The position numbers and the translations under genes are program-made. From assembly GCA_021464525.1 (NCBI GenBank), contig JADRCO010000095.1:1-55269 (forward strand): DNA of 55,269 nt. The letters run 5' to 3'. Under the pieces are notes generated by a model, which did no database searches, had not been told where the DNA came from, and saw only the letters and a list, made by a program, of their open reading frames with translations. Source of the stretch: Rhizophagus sp. LPA8_4_AMF (lineage: Eukaryota > Glomeromycota > Glomeromycetes > Glomerales > Glomeraceae). Shown here in pieces: positions 22,089 to 32,773 of this stretch; within the stretch, counting starts at the first letter, position 1; each line of letters starts with the position of its first letter.

Positions 22089-22665
22089 TTATTCTTGATG
22101 TACGAAAGGATTATCTATTTCTTCTGTTCCTTCCACTGGAGATATTAATATTACAGCTGGTCCACGACAGACAATTAATCCAAGTGATCTAGTATCATTT
22201 AGTAAGCGATTATCTTCAGGGTCTAAAATAATTAATTTTAATTAATAATAACCATAAAATAAATTACTATATAAATATTTACCTCTAAGAAATTCTTCAG
22301 TATCGTCAAGAACTAAATTTAATAAGAGATCATGTCCTTTTAAAGACCCTATCACTATTATTATTCAAAATTATTAAAAAATAATTTAAAAATGTTGAAA
22401 TAAAATAAAAACTCAAATATACCTTCACGTCCTCCATTAAATTTAACACGTATTTTCTTGTCCATATATTTTGAAAGATCCAGTATTGATTCTTTTTTAG
22501 GTTTTGTATCCTGTGCAAAAGTACTACCACCTCTTCCTCCTCTACCGCCTCCTCTGCCACGTTGTGCACCTCTTCCTCTACTGCCCTTTCAAAGGAAAAA
22601 TAATCAATTACATAAATAAATATCAAATTAACAAAAATAGGAATTATAATTACTCTTTCAGACAT
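22089..22665 (-). CDS. LSM7: U6 snRNA-associated Sm-like protein LSm7 with RGG extension
   Basis: Subunit of the LSm1-7 ring (cytoplasmic mRNA decay) and the LSm2-8 ring (binds the U6 snRNA 3' end). The diagnostic block ESILDLSKYMDKKIRVKFNG-GREG, then SLKGHDLLLNLVLDDTEEFL, DPEDNRLLNDTRSLGLIVCR and GPAVILISPVEGTEEIDNPF, matches human LSM7 almost residue for residue. Four exons run from the ATG at 22665 to the TAA at 22089-22091. Unlike the animal protein, about 25 residues of RGG/RGR repeats follow the first four codons (GSRGRGAQRGRGGGRGGRGG). That is an RNA-binding or arginine-methylation type of tail. Head to head with ABCF3. Confidence 0.93.
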
Positions 22666-22864
22666 AGTATACTAAGTTATATGGTAGTGTTTTAAAAAAA
22701 AAAAATAGAATTAATTACTTCCTAATAAGGTGCCTTAATAGTACAAACTGCGTCCATAAAAAAAAATTTTTTATCGGTTGATCAACATCTGATTGAAGAA
22801 ATAGTTTCTATTTATTACTCATTTGGTTTGGCTGGTCGTTTTCGGTTGTATAGCTCAGTTCACT
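22666..22864. promoter_or_regulatory. Shared divergent promoter, LSM7 / ABCF3
   Basis: 199 bp lie between the start codons, including a short A run near 22698 and a GC-richer 3' half that is probably 5' UTR of the ABCF3 gene. Confidence 0.45.
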
Positions 22865-25628
22865 ATGGCTATGGTTGCCGAAACAGATCTTGGAAATGCA
22901 TCTCAACTTATACGACAGTCAATTCCTGATATCGATGATGCGATCATAGAATATGTAGTAGGTTATTTAGATGAAACACCTTCATTAGCTGACGGAGAAG
23001 ATGCGATCAGCGATTTTATTCGACCGATTTTGCTTGATGCTGGTGGCGATGAAGAAGGAATTCATCAACTTTGTGAAAAGCTGTCAAAACTTTTTGCTAA
23101 GGTTAATGATAAGCCTAGTACTAATGGACTTGCTAAGTTAGAACAACCAGTAAACATGCTCACGAGCAATTCCATTTCGGCAACAGCGCGTCTAGTTAAT
23201 TCATCTATAGATCTGGAAGCTGTGAGTGGTAGGAAAGTTGGTACTAGAGTAGACACTAAGAAATTAGAAAAAGCAGAAGCAAAGATTAAAGCAAAAATAG
23301 AGAAACGTGAACGTAGATCTAATTACGAGGCTAGTAAATTGATTAATAAAAATGCCGATAATGAATTTTATATGCAAGTTAATCCTATTCTTGATTATAC
23401 ATCGACAAAAGGAAAGGTCAAAGATGTTAAAATTGAAAATTTTGATATTTCCTTTGGTGGTAAAGTAATTCTTTCAAATGCAACCTTAACATTGGTATTC
23501 GGTAGACGTTATGGATTAGTTGGGAGGAATGGTATCGGTAAATCAACATTGTTAAGAACTATATCAAGAAGAGAGATATCCGTGCCTACACATATTAGTA
23601 TTTTACATGTTGAACAAGAGGTAAACTGTCATACATTTATAACCTTTTATATATTACATTATCTTACATAATTATAATTATTGAATTGATCATTTTGATT
23701 AACTTAATAAAATTGTAGATGGTTGGTGATGATGTCGAGGCTATTCAAGCTGTGTTAAGTGCAGATGTTTGGAGAGAATATTTATTGAATGAGGAGAGAT
23801 CATTAAATGCACAGATTAATGAGCTTGAAATTTCACCAGATCCTAATATGGATGATACTAAACTTGAGGAAATGAAAGAATCTTTAAATGCAAGTCTTAA
23901 GGATATATATCAAAAATTGGAAGATATTGAGAGTGATAAGGCAGAAGCACGGTAATTTTACTTGATAATTTAGTATTCATTATTATGATGAATTTTATAA
24001 TTCTCATCAATGTTGATTGAATATTTTAAGTGCTGCAGCAATTTTATCTGGATTAGGATTCCCGGCAGATAAACATCGTAATGCAACAAAGACATTTTCC
24101 GGAGGTTGGCGTATGCGTCTTGCGTTAGCTAGAGCATTGTTTTGTCGTCCTGATCTACTATTATTGGACGAACCGACAAATATGTTGGATGTAAGCACAT
24201 GATATATAATTAAATTATCATTTATTATTATTATTATTATTATTGCGATTAATTATTCACGAAAACGTTTTATTTAAAGATTCCCGCAGTTGCATGGCTA
24301 GAGCAATACTTAAAAAAATGGCCAAGTACACTACTTGTTGTTTCTCACGATCGAGGTATATAATTTAAGTCAACCATTTTTACTTTTGTGATATTTTAAT
24401 AATTTAAATTTCGTTATAATTTAGAATTCCTTGATGAAGTTGCGACAGATATCTTACATCAGCATTCGGAACGGCTTGATTATTACAAGGGCAATTTCGC
24501 ACAGTTTTATGCTAATAAAGAAGAACGCCGCAAGAATCATCAACGTGAATATGAAAGTCAAATGCAATATAGACAACATTTACAAGATTTTATTGATCGT
24601 TGGAGATATAATGCAAAGAGAGCTCCTCAAGCTCAGAGTAAAATTAAAATTTTGGAAAAGCTTCCAGTTTTGGATCCACCAGAAATAGAATTTATTGTGA
24701 CGTTTAAGTAATTGTCAGCAAAAGAAGTTTTTTAAAAATACTTGTAGGTTAATCCGATAATTAACAAAATTTTGATTCAATTCTTTAGATTTCCAAACCC
24801 AGATCCACTTAGTCCACCTATTCTTCAATTAAATGATGTTAGTTTTAGATATGAAACTGGCAATAATATTCTTACAGATGTTAATCTTTCCGTTCAGTTG
24901 GATTCTCGTATTGCAGTTGTTGGTTGGTTATGATTTTTTTAATGCTTTTTTAATTAAAAATTTATATTTATTTATTTATCATTTTTTTTTAGGTCCTAAT
25001 GGTTCAGGCAAATCGACGTTACTCAAGTTATTAACAGGTATACTTGAGCCGCGATCTGGTATAGTAAATCGACATGGGCGTCTTAGATTTGCGCACTTTA
25101 TGCAGCATCATGTAGATCAATTAGATCTTGGTACAAGTCCAGTAGGTTTTATGGCACAGAAATATCCTGGTAAAAGTGAGGAAGAATATCGTAGACAATT
25201 GGGAAATTTTGGAATTACAGGAATGACTGGTTTACAGTCATTAGAGACATTATCTGGAGGCCAAAAAAGCAGAGTTACCTTTGCCTGTTTGGGTTTACGA
25301 AACCCCCACATTTTAATTCTTGATGAGGTAAATCATAGTCTTATTATAATTAACATACGAATTTATATAAATTTATTAATATTTTTATACAAATTATTTA
25401 ACTAATATAAAATAGCCGACTAATCATCTTGATATGGATTCAATTGATGCATTGACGAACGCTCTTAAAGAATTCAAAGGTGGCGTAATTCTTGTTTCTC
25501 ACGATGAGAGATTCATTGATTCGATTTGTACTGAGATTTGGGTTTGTGAAGGTGGAAAAGTCAGAAAGTTTGAAGGTGATACAATTAAGCAATACAGAAA
25601 TATGATCCTTCCCAAAGAGGAGCCTTGA
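22865..25628 (+). CDS. GCN20: ABC-F ATPase, ABCF3/GCN20 family
   Basis: Soluble twin-ATPase of the ABC-F family. Yeast Gcn20 works with Gcn1 on ribosomes to activate the Gcn2 kinase under amino-acid starvation. The start is the first in-frame ATG, 22865 ([13 protein letters not shown]). The N-terminal ABCF3 domain is followed by a coiled Lys/Glu stretch and [20 protein letters not shown]. Cassette 1 has Walker [15 protein letters not shown], signature [15 protein letters not shown], Walker [10 protein letters not shown] and switch VVSHDR. Cassette 2 has [42 protein letters not shown] and [10 protein letters not shown]. Eight exons; all junctions rebuild family sequence. Both ATP sites look intact. 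About 725 residues. Confidence 0.94.
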
Positions 25629-25957
25629 TTAAATAGATATTTATTTATTTATGAATAAAATACAAGTCACAATATTATTATTAATGTACTGTATATATAT
25701 ATATATGAATATCATAATAATATGTCAAAATAGATCTATATTTTTTTATCTAAGCTCAGTAATTTGTGTAACAAGGTTGTGATGTCTTTTTTTCTATTTT
25801 AGTCCAATCAAATTAACTTATTGTACACGAATGAAAAATTTTTTTCTCCACGTTTTTTGAACGACTAATTTCACAACACCTTTGACCTTTACCTTTTCAA
25901 TTTAAAGATAGTTCTTGATACAAATTATTTATTTTGTAAGAGATATTTCTATAAATA
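25629..25957. other. Intergenic, ABCF3 3' / orphan 5'
   Basis: 329 bp containing the ABCF3 3' UTR with a TATATATATA tract and, downstream, the presumed promoter of the gene at 25958. No motif is clear. Confidence 0.45.
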
Positions 25958-27292
25958 ATGAATCAAGTTTACAATAATCCTTTAATTATCAGGAATGTTA
26001 AATTTAAAGAACATCTTACTGAGGAAGAAGCTTTAAAGAAAATCAATGAATTTAGATCAAGTAATGCAGGAAAAGCATTACCCGATAATAAGAAAATTAG
26101 TTTAAAAAGGATTGCAAATTACTTTGTTACTCATCCAAATTTTGATGAAGTTTCTGATGATCACGTGCTTATCAGAGAAGGTTATCCCATTATTTTTACT
26201 AGTAAAAATTATAAAAAGTTAAAGTATGAAAAATCAGTTAAGAGAGAAGAGATAGATAATATGAATAATGATGGTGATGGCGTTGATGAGAGCATTATCA
26301 CTTTATCTAAAAGCGATTCACTTAAAACTTCAAAACAGAAACCAAGAATACGCGACATTCTTATATCTAAAGGTATAGATCCTAAACCTCAAACGTTGGT
26401 TCCGGATAAGGATGGAAAAATGAGATTGGTCGAAATAGCGGCTACTCAAGAGATTTATGTGAGTAAAGATAATACTAAACCAAATAATTTAAAAACTACC
26501 GCTGCAAAAAAGAAAAATCATAGTAACGTTGCAAAACATAGTGAAATTGACGATCATATCGGGGCAAATAGAGTTGTAATTTCGCTGCCAAAGAAGAAGA
26601 AAAAGAAATCAATAAATGAGGGAAATAACGCTACTGGAGAAAATTGCATTCAGGAGATTGGGTTGATCCAGGAGAGTAATGTAGAAATGATAAATGTTGA
26701 CCCTTCAAAGCAATCTGGATTTAATGGTGACAAGAAAAGTAAAACAAAAAAGAAGGAATCTACTGGAGAAAGCGAAGGTAATAGTAATATGAAGAAGAAA
26801 ATTAAAAATAACCCTACAGAGGAGAAAAAATCCGAAAACAAAGTAGTAATCAAAACTTCTAAGAAGAGAACCTCTCAGGAACATGATAAGATAAATAAAA
26901 AGATTAAAGTTGAACCTACAAATAATTCTATTGAAGATGAAGAAAGCAATGACATCAACAGTGAAGTCATGAGTGAACGTAAATTAATTCAGGATATTGA
27001 TGAAACGGGATTAATCCAAGGTACTGCAAAAGTTAAAGGAGATTCTTTAAAGAAGAAGAAAAAGAAGAAATCTAAAGAAGAATGTCATATTACAAATCTT
27101 AAATCCGAGTTTAAGATTAGTAAAGTAAAAAATAACAAAAAAGGCTCTTCAAAAGAGAGTGATTTAAAAAACAATATAAGCATCTCTTCTAAAGAGGCTA
27201 TAGATAAAGATTGTACTAATACCGGTAACGCTGTTACTATAAATATAAAGAAAAAGAAAAAAAAGAATAAATCTAAAGTAACTGAGGATTGA
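25958..27292 (+). CDS. Intronless Lys-rich protein, unrecognised
   Basis: A single exon of 444 residues and the only long intronless gene here apart from the HMG-box pair. The first ~95 residues look globular: KFKEHLTEEEALKKINEFRS, then ISLKRIANYFVTHPNFDEVS and DHVLIREGYPIIF. The rest is low in complexity and highly charged, with repeated poly-Lys clusters (KKKKKKS type) separated by Ser/Asn/Glu-rich linkers. These clusters are strong candidates for nuclear or nucleolar localisation signals. No catalytic motif is visible and I do not recognise the N-terminal domain. It may be a nucleolar or chromatin-associated protein, but that is a guess from composition. It converges with the uL4m gene. 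Confidence 0.65.
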   Translation: MNQVYNNPLIIRNVKFKEHLTEEEALKKINEFRSSNAGKALPDNKKISLKRIANYFVTHPNFDEVSDDHVLIREGYPIIFTSKNYKKLKYEKSVKREEIDNMNNDGDGVDESIITLSKSDSLKTSKQKPRIRDILISKGIDPKPQTLVPDKDGKMRLVEIAATQEIYVSKDNTKPNNLKTTAAKKKNHSNVAKHSEIDDHIGANRVVISLPKKKKKKSINEGNNATGENCIQEIGLIQESNVEMINVDPSKQSGFNGDKKSKTKKKESTGESEGNSNMKKKIKNNPTEEKKSENKVVIKTSKKRTSQEHDKINKKIKVEPTNNSIEDEESNDINSEVMSERKLIQDIDETGLIQGTAKVKGDSLKKKKKKKSKEECHITNLKSEFKISKVKNNKKGSSKESDLKNNISISSKEAIDKDCTNTGNAVTINIKKKKKKNKSKVTED

Positions 27293-27584
27293 ATTTGATG
27301 ATTTGGGACCGGTTAATTGTTCTAATCTAGTTTAATTTAAAATAATTGTATTTTTCAATTTATGATTTTGTATAATACTAATTCCATGTGTTCGCGTAAG
27401 TCTTTGTGACTATTTTAGTGGCTAGAATAAACATATTAATTATTATTCACATTATAAATGCCAAAACCGTTTTCTCATTTGAATACTTTTTATTAAGAGT
27501 ACTTATACTACAAAAAGTTTTATTTATAAATATATTTACCACTGAAGGACTCCTATCCTTTATTTCAATCCTTAAAAAAGATGT

Positions 27585-28647
27585 TTATTGAGGTCTAAGC
27601 AATTCTTCTAATTGTCGTACGGTTTTATGATCAATCATAAGTATCTCATGTCCCATGATATTATAAACATCACCGGCTTCAACAATGTCGTTAGCACTCA
27701 AAGCATGAACTCTTTGTAAATTCCTTGACGCGAGATCCAATTCTTTCATATGGTCCATAGTCAAAACCAAAATTGAATGACCTTGTTTCCTATAATCAGC
27801 AAGAGGATCCCACACATTTCTATTCAAAATAGATACCAAATCTCGTGTCTTATATGATTTCAATTTTAAATTTTCAACAATGACAAGTTGATTTTGCACA
27901 AATTTCGTTGTAAGCGCGGACCGTAAGCCAAAGAGTTGTACTTGTCTTGGCAAATCGCTAGCATGCGACCGTGGCTTAGGTCCATGAGCGACACCACCTA
28001 TCCAAAACAAAATTTTATGGATTAATATATATATTCGAAATAAGAATTGATGAAATAGATACTTACCACCTCTGAAGTGAGGTGCTCGATGACTTCCAAC
28101 TCTAGCTTTTCCTCTCCCCTTTTGTTTTGCCCATTTTCTAGTAGTTCCTCTTACCTCACTTCTATTTTTAGAAGAATGTGTTCCCTGTCTTAAACAATCA
28201 CGTTGCCATACAATCACTCTTTGTAATAAATCTTTTCTAATTGGTGCTCCAAATACTCTTCGATCTAAATCTATTATTCCTATTGGTGTATTTGTCTCAA
28301 AGTCATGAAGCCATGCTTGAATATGAGTTGGCAAAGGTGAGACAGCTTAATAATTTTGTACACAAAAAAATAAAAAAAGGAAGGAATTGAGTTAATTATA
28401 TAAATTAAACAAAGAGAAAGATAGGTACTTGAAATATTAAAATCACCTTTAAGTATAACATTCGGTTGTGTTGATATTGAATTTTCTTTTGATATATTCT
28501 ATAATTCAGATGAAATTAATTAATATAAAAACAAACAAGTCACTATACATGCACAAGAATTACCTCTGAAACAAATTTTGTATGCAAAGTTCGTTGGCGT
28601 TGCCAATGTCTGAATAATAATGTTCTCCACTCTTTCGCCCACCACAT
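27585..28647 (-). CDS. YML6: Mitochondrial large-subunit ribosomal protein uL4m
   Basis: Mitoribosomal uL4. The core reads GIIDLDRRVFGAPIRKDLLQ, then WKAQKGRGKARVGS-like sequence (actual: TTRKWAKQKGRGKARVGSHR), GPKPRSHASDLPRQVQLFGL and ALSANDIVEAGDVYNIM, typical of bacterial and mitochondrial L4. The 5' end is recovered by splicing: exon 1 is 28564-28647, from an ATG that gives MWWAKEWRTLLFRHWQRQRT, an Arg/Trp-rich amphipathic presequence. Exon 2 is 28447-28498, then PLPTHIQAWLHDF in exon 3. All junctions are in phase. The protein ends LLRPQ with TAA at 27585-27587. About 300 residues. Other open frames through exon 1 give no sensible presequence. Confidence 0.9.
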
Positions 28648-28891
28648 AGATAAAAATAAAGATACGAGATAATCCGATCCAGTAATTCGTAGTCTGATTG
28701 GCACATAAAATCGTCATAATGCGGGCCAGGTTTGCTTATCATTTTTCTGGGCTTAAATTTTTACTCAATGTTTATATAATTTTAACCGGGGGAATTTTAT
28801 CCGCCCTTGATTAGTAGTTTAAGATCACATTGCTACGTTTTACATTATGACGACTAAATTGTAGTTTTTCAAAGTATAGTTTATCTTTATT

Positions 28892-31784
28892 TTAATTCTT
28901 TTTAGGGTCTTCTTTTAGCGAAACAATCTTATTAAGAACATATTTATTCTCTGTTTCATTATTTTCATTAATAAAAGAATCTTTATCGAGACAGAAATAT
29001 CCAACTCGAATAGCTTGAAATCTAACAGTTTCAAAGTCTTTCTTTGAATTCTCAAAAGATTTTGAAATGACTTGATTTAATCCAATTTCAATTAAAGAAT
29101 TTGTAGCTAATTTTAAACTATCGGGATTAATATCTTTTAAGTAACCTTCGGGATGCGTCAAAGGATTTTCTGATATAAAGAAATTATTATAAATTCTAAC
29201 TTCATTTAAACGAATAGGTGACCGATGTTTTGTTGATTCTGATACCCATTGAATATATGTTTTAGGCTTCTTAACATCCGGTCCTTTTTCATACCGGCAA
29301 ATTAAATATTCAATATTTCCTTCTGAATCTTTTTTTAAGTCAGTACAAGTAATACAATGTTCCACATATAATAAACCTACTGTTTTGCCAACAGCAAGTC
29401 GGAAATAATCTGGAGAATCCTGTTCTCGGAAGTCTGATTTATCGATATAGACGATCTTACTAAATGGAACGACATGCTATAAAGTAAAAAGAAAAGATAA
29501 TAACATAAATAACTATTCGAAATTATTTTTATAATCATATTATATTTACCTCGCCCATAGAAGGATCTTTTGGTTTGAAAGGAATAGTTAATTCCTCTAT
29601 ATAATCATCGGGTAAGTTTTCGATGATTATCTTGATTGGATCCACAACTAACATCAACCTTGGCACATGAACATCAAGATAATCACGAACATATTTTTCA
29701 AAACGTGAAACTTGAATGGTAGAATTTGAAGTAGTAACACCAAGATCTTGAACGAATCCATTTATTGCCTCAGGAGGAACTCCGCGTCTACGTAATGCTG
29801 GTAAAGTATATAATCTTGGATCATCCCATCCTTTAACATATCCTTCATCAACAAGTTTGGCAATTTTTCGTTTCGACATTATTGTATTATTAATATTTAA
29901 TCTGATAGAAAAAAAAAATTTAATATTTTTAATATTTTTTTCTTAGTAATGGCGAATTAAAACAAACAAACCTATTATATTCAAATTGAATAGGCTTATA
30001 AACTTCAAGTGCATCACAAAGCCAATAATATGATTCACGCGACATGCGAAACTCGAGAGTACAAAGTGAATGAGTGATGTTTTCAAATGAGTCGCATAAA
30101 CAATGTGTATAATCATAAGTCGGATAAATACACCATGTATCACCAGTTCTATGATGGGGGGTATATAAAACGCGATACGCGACTAAATCCCAGAATTGAG
30201 GATTTCCACTTTGCATATCCATTTTCATACGAAGAGTTACTTGACCTTCCTTATAACGTCCTTCTTTCATATTTTCAAATTCAGTCAATGACTCTTCAAT
30301 TGGACGATTACGATGCACACATTCTCTACGTTCACCACCATCATCTCCTCCACGCATCTCATGCATCTCTTCAGGTGTACAACTACACACGTAAGCTTTG
30401 TCCCGTTTTATTAACTCAATTGCTAACTCATATAGTTTATCAAAATAATCTGAAGAATAAGTGATCTTCCATGGTGTAAACCCCAACCATTTTATAGTTT
30501 CCTTAATGGAAGTAAAATATAATTCTTCTTCAGCTATTATTTTCAAAAAGGAATGTTAGAAGAGAGTTAAAATATAAAACAATTACAAATAAATTTTACC
30601 TTCTGGATTTGTGTCGTCATACCTATAATTAAATTATTGATAATTGTATTAATAAATATTATATAAATTATTATAATATTAAAAATTGAATGGTAACCTG
30701 AGATAACATAATCCATTGTGAGCTTTTGCATATCCAAAATTCACATTTATTGCTTTAGCATGGCCAATGTGTAAAAAACCATTTGGTTCAGGAGGAAATC
30801 GAGTAAGCACTTTACCACCAGTTTCCTTTAAGTGTTGTTCCATTAATTCAGGTTTTATTTGTGGATTGCAACCAGGCTTATGTAGCTTGGCTAGTTCCCC
30901 TTCTAAGAACATATTTGGAACACTATTCTGTTCAGACTTATTTGAATTAGACCCTGATACTTTCACGTCTGACTTTTTCTTATCAGTATCCTTTTTCTAT
31001 ATAAAAAAAAAGAATTTATTTATTTTTTTTTTTTAATAAAACTTTTATCAATTTGAACGTATACCTTTCCTTTAAAGGTCATATCTCTCTCATCTTTAGG
31101 TCCAATCAACGCGACAACCTGTTTTTCCAATTCTTCTTTGACAGTAACACCATTGGCCCATTTTAATTCAGGAATCTGTCTCGCCTGAGCTAATAATGGC
31201 CCAAGTAGTTTGTACCTATCCTTTATAAGAGATTCCTTTTTAGATTCCAAAAACGAGGACATTGCATTTGAAATCTGTTCGTGTGTTATCACGACACCTA
31301 AATAGAAAGAAAGAATACTTTAGACAATAAATTCCTCGAATAAGAATTTATTAATAAAATGTTTTCTACTTACCAACTCCACAAGCATTATCAAAATCGG
31401 TATCAATTATTTCGTCTCCCGCATTTTCAGCATATTTTATAGCCGCTATATGATAAAATAAACTAGCTTAGAGTTATTCAGAATATACAAATGAGATCGC
31501 GTTGAAAATATCTTACCAGCAACCTGATCAGCGGTTTTTAACTTTTTATCAATAATCGCGCGTGTAATATAACCCAAATGCTTATTTGCATTTTTAGTAA
31601 TAGTTGAGGCAAGTGTATAAAGTAATGCACCAGTGGCTTTATCACAGCCTGTTTCACTGATATCAGCTTCTGCGATCGTAGCTTGCAAAGTGGGAGCTAA
31701 TTTCTTATTTTTTGCTGTTTCTTTAGCACGTTGTTCTGTCAAACCAATTGATTGAAATAAGCTGACCAATTCATTATCAGCCAT
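28892..31784 (-). CDS. QARS: Glutaminyl-tRNA synthetase, cytosolic (class I)
   Basis: Charges tRNA-Gln with glutamine. The ATG at 31784 opens the eukaryotic N-terminal YqeY/GatB-like domain ([40 protein letters not shown]). A Lys-rich linker follows, then the catalytic core with [20 protein letters not shown] (HIGH motif), RYDDTNPE, a [20 protein letters not shown] stretch and the KMSKS-type loop IMSKRK. The anticodon-binding region has [20 protein letters not shown] and [17 protein letters not shown]. It ends LKEDPKKN, with TAA at 28892-28894. About nine exons with ordinary GT-AG introns and about 790 residues, matching the family. Head to head with the TMEM234-like gene. Confidence 0.95.
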
Positions 31785-31959
31785 AATTATTCAGTTTAGG
31801 GTTTCGTAAAATTCGTGAGAAAAGTAAAAACGTGATTCGTTGATTATTTAGATTATCGCCATGAGTTAAAATACTGTGTCAAATCACTACGTGATGAGTG
31901 ATGACCTCATAATTACCTTAGTTCATTCAATGTATAAAAAGTATTAACAGTTAAGGCGT
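31785..31959. promoter_or_regulatory. Shared divergent promoter, QARS / TMEM234-like
   Basis: 175 bp lie between the start codons. It contains TCACTACGTGATGAGTGATG, a TGAC/CACG-rich element, and a TATAAAA at about 31933-31939, pointing to the plus-strand gene. Confidence 0.45.
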
Positions 31960-32773
31960 ATGATGGAAGAAAATTCAATAACAAGTAAAATTATATACTA
32001 TATATAAAAATTTTATTTTTATTTTATTAGTTAATCTTTTCATTAACATACTTTAATATATCGTTAAATGTTAAAGATAATATTATCGGGTTTCTCTTAG
32101 GTAAACGCGTTACTTTGTATTATAATTATATAATTTATCATTATATTTGATTAATGTAAAACTTGACATTTATAGTGGCGATATGTTGGGGATTTACGAA
32201 TCCTTTTATTAAACAGGGATCTAAAGGGTTAGAGAATATTAAAAGGAGTAACTGGATTAATCAAACATTAGCAGAAATTTGGTTTCTTATTACAAGATGG
32301 CAGGTAATATAACAAATTAATTATGTTGGATGTTTTTTTTCATAAGCTAATTAACGATCATTACAAATATATATAGTATATTGTCCCTTTATTTTTAAAT
32401 TTAAGTGGATCTATAGTTTATTATTACACACTTGGTCAAGCAGGTAAATAAATTTAATTATGAATTTGGTTTATTTATTTTAAAAATTAATTTTAATTTT
32501 TTTTTTTAATTTAGATTTATCACTGGCAGTGCCTATTACAAATTCATTAACATTCATATTTACAACTTTAGCAGCTAACTTAGTCGGTGAAGAAGTTGGA
32601 CATAAAGGTAAATATAATTTATTAAATTTTTATCTATTATTATTATCATTATAAACTTGATTTAATTTTAATATAATTATTATTTTTTTTTTTTTGAAGA
32701 ATCTTGGATTGGTATGGCAATTGTTGTAATTGGTGTTGGTTTATGTGTTAATAGTAAAGTTAATAGCAATTAA
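31960..32773 (+). CDS. TMEM234-like small multi-pass membrane protein
   Basis: Six short exons encode about 137 residues. I resolve the 5' end as exon 1 31960-31984 and exon 2 32077-32100, joining to MMEENSITNNIIGFLLVAIC, then WGFTNPFIKQGSKGLENI. Later exons give YIVPLFLNLSGSIVYYYTLG, DLSLAVPITNSLTFIFTTLA and ESWIGMAIVVIGVGLCVNSK. Human TMEM234 has the same order (ALWGGTQPLLKRAS, PFLLNQCGSLLYYLTLA, DLTLAVPICNSLAIIFT). Four membrane segments resemble half of a drug/metabolite-transporter fold; transport activity is not established. The 24-bp second exon is the least secure part. Confidence 0.82.

Noticed and set aside
28520-28742. Two other minus-strand frames over exon 1 of the uL4m gene
   Set aside because: Neither joins in phase to the next exon. 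The third frame, starting at 28647, gives an Arg-rich presequence and in-phase junctions.
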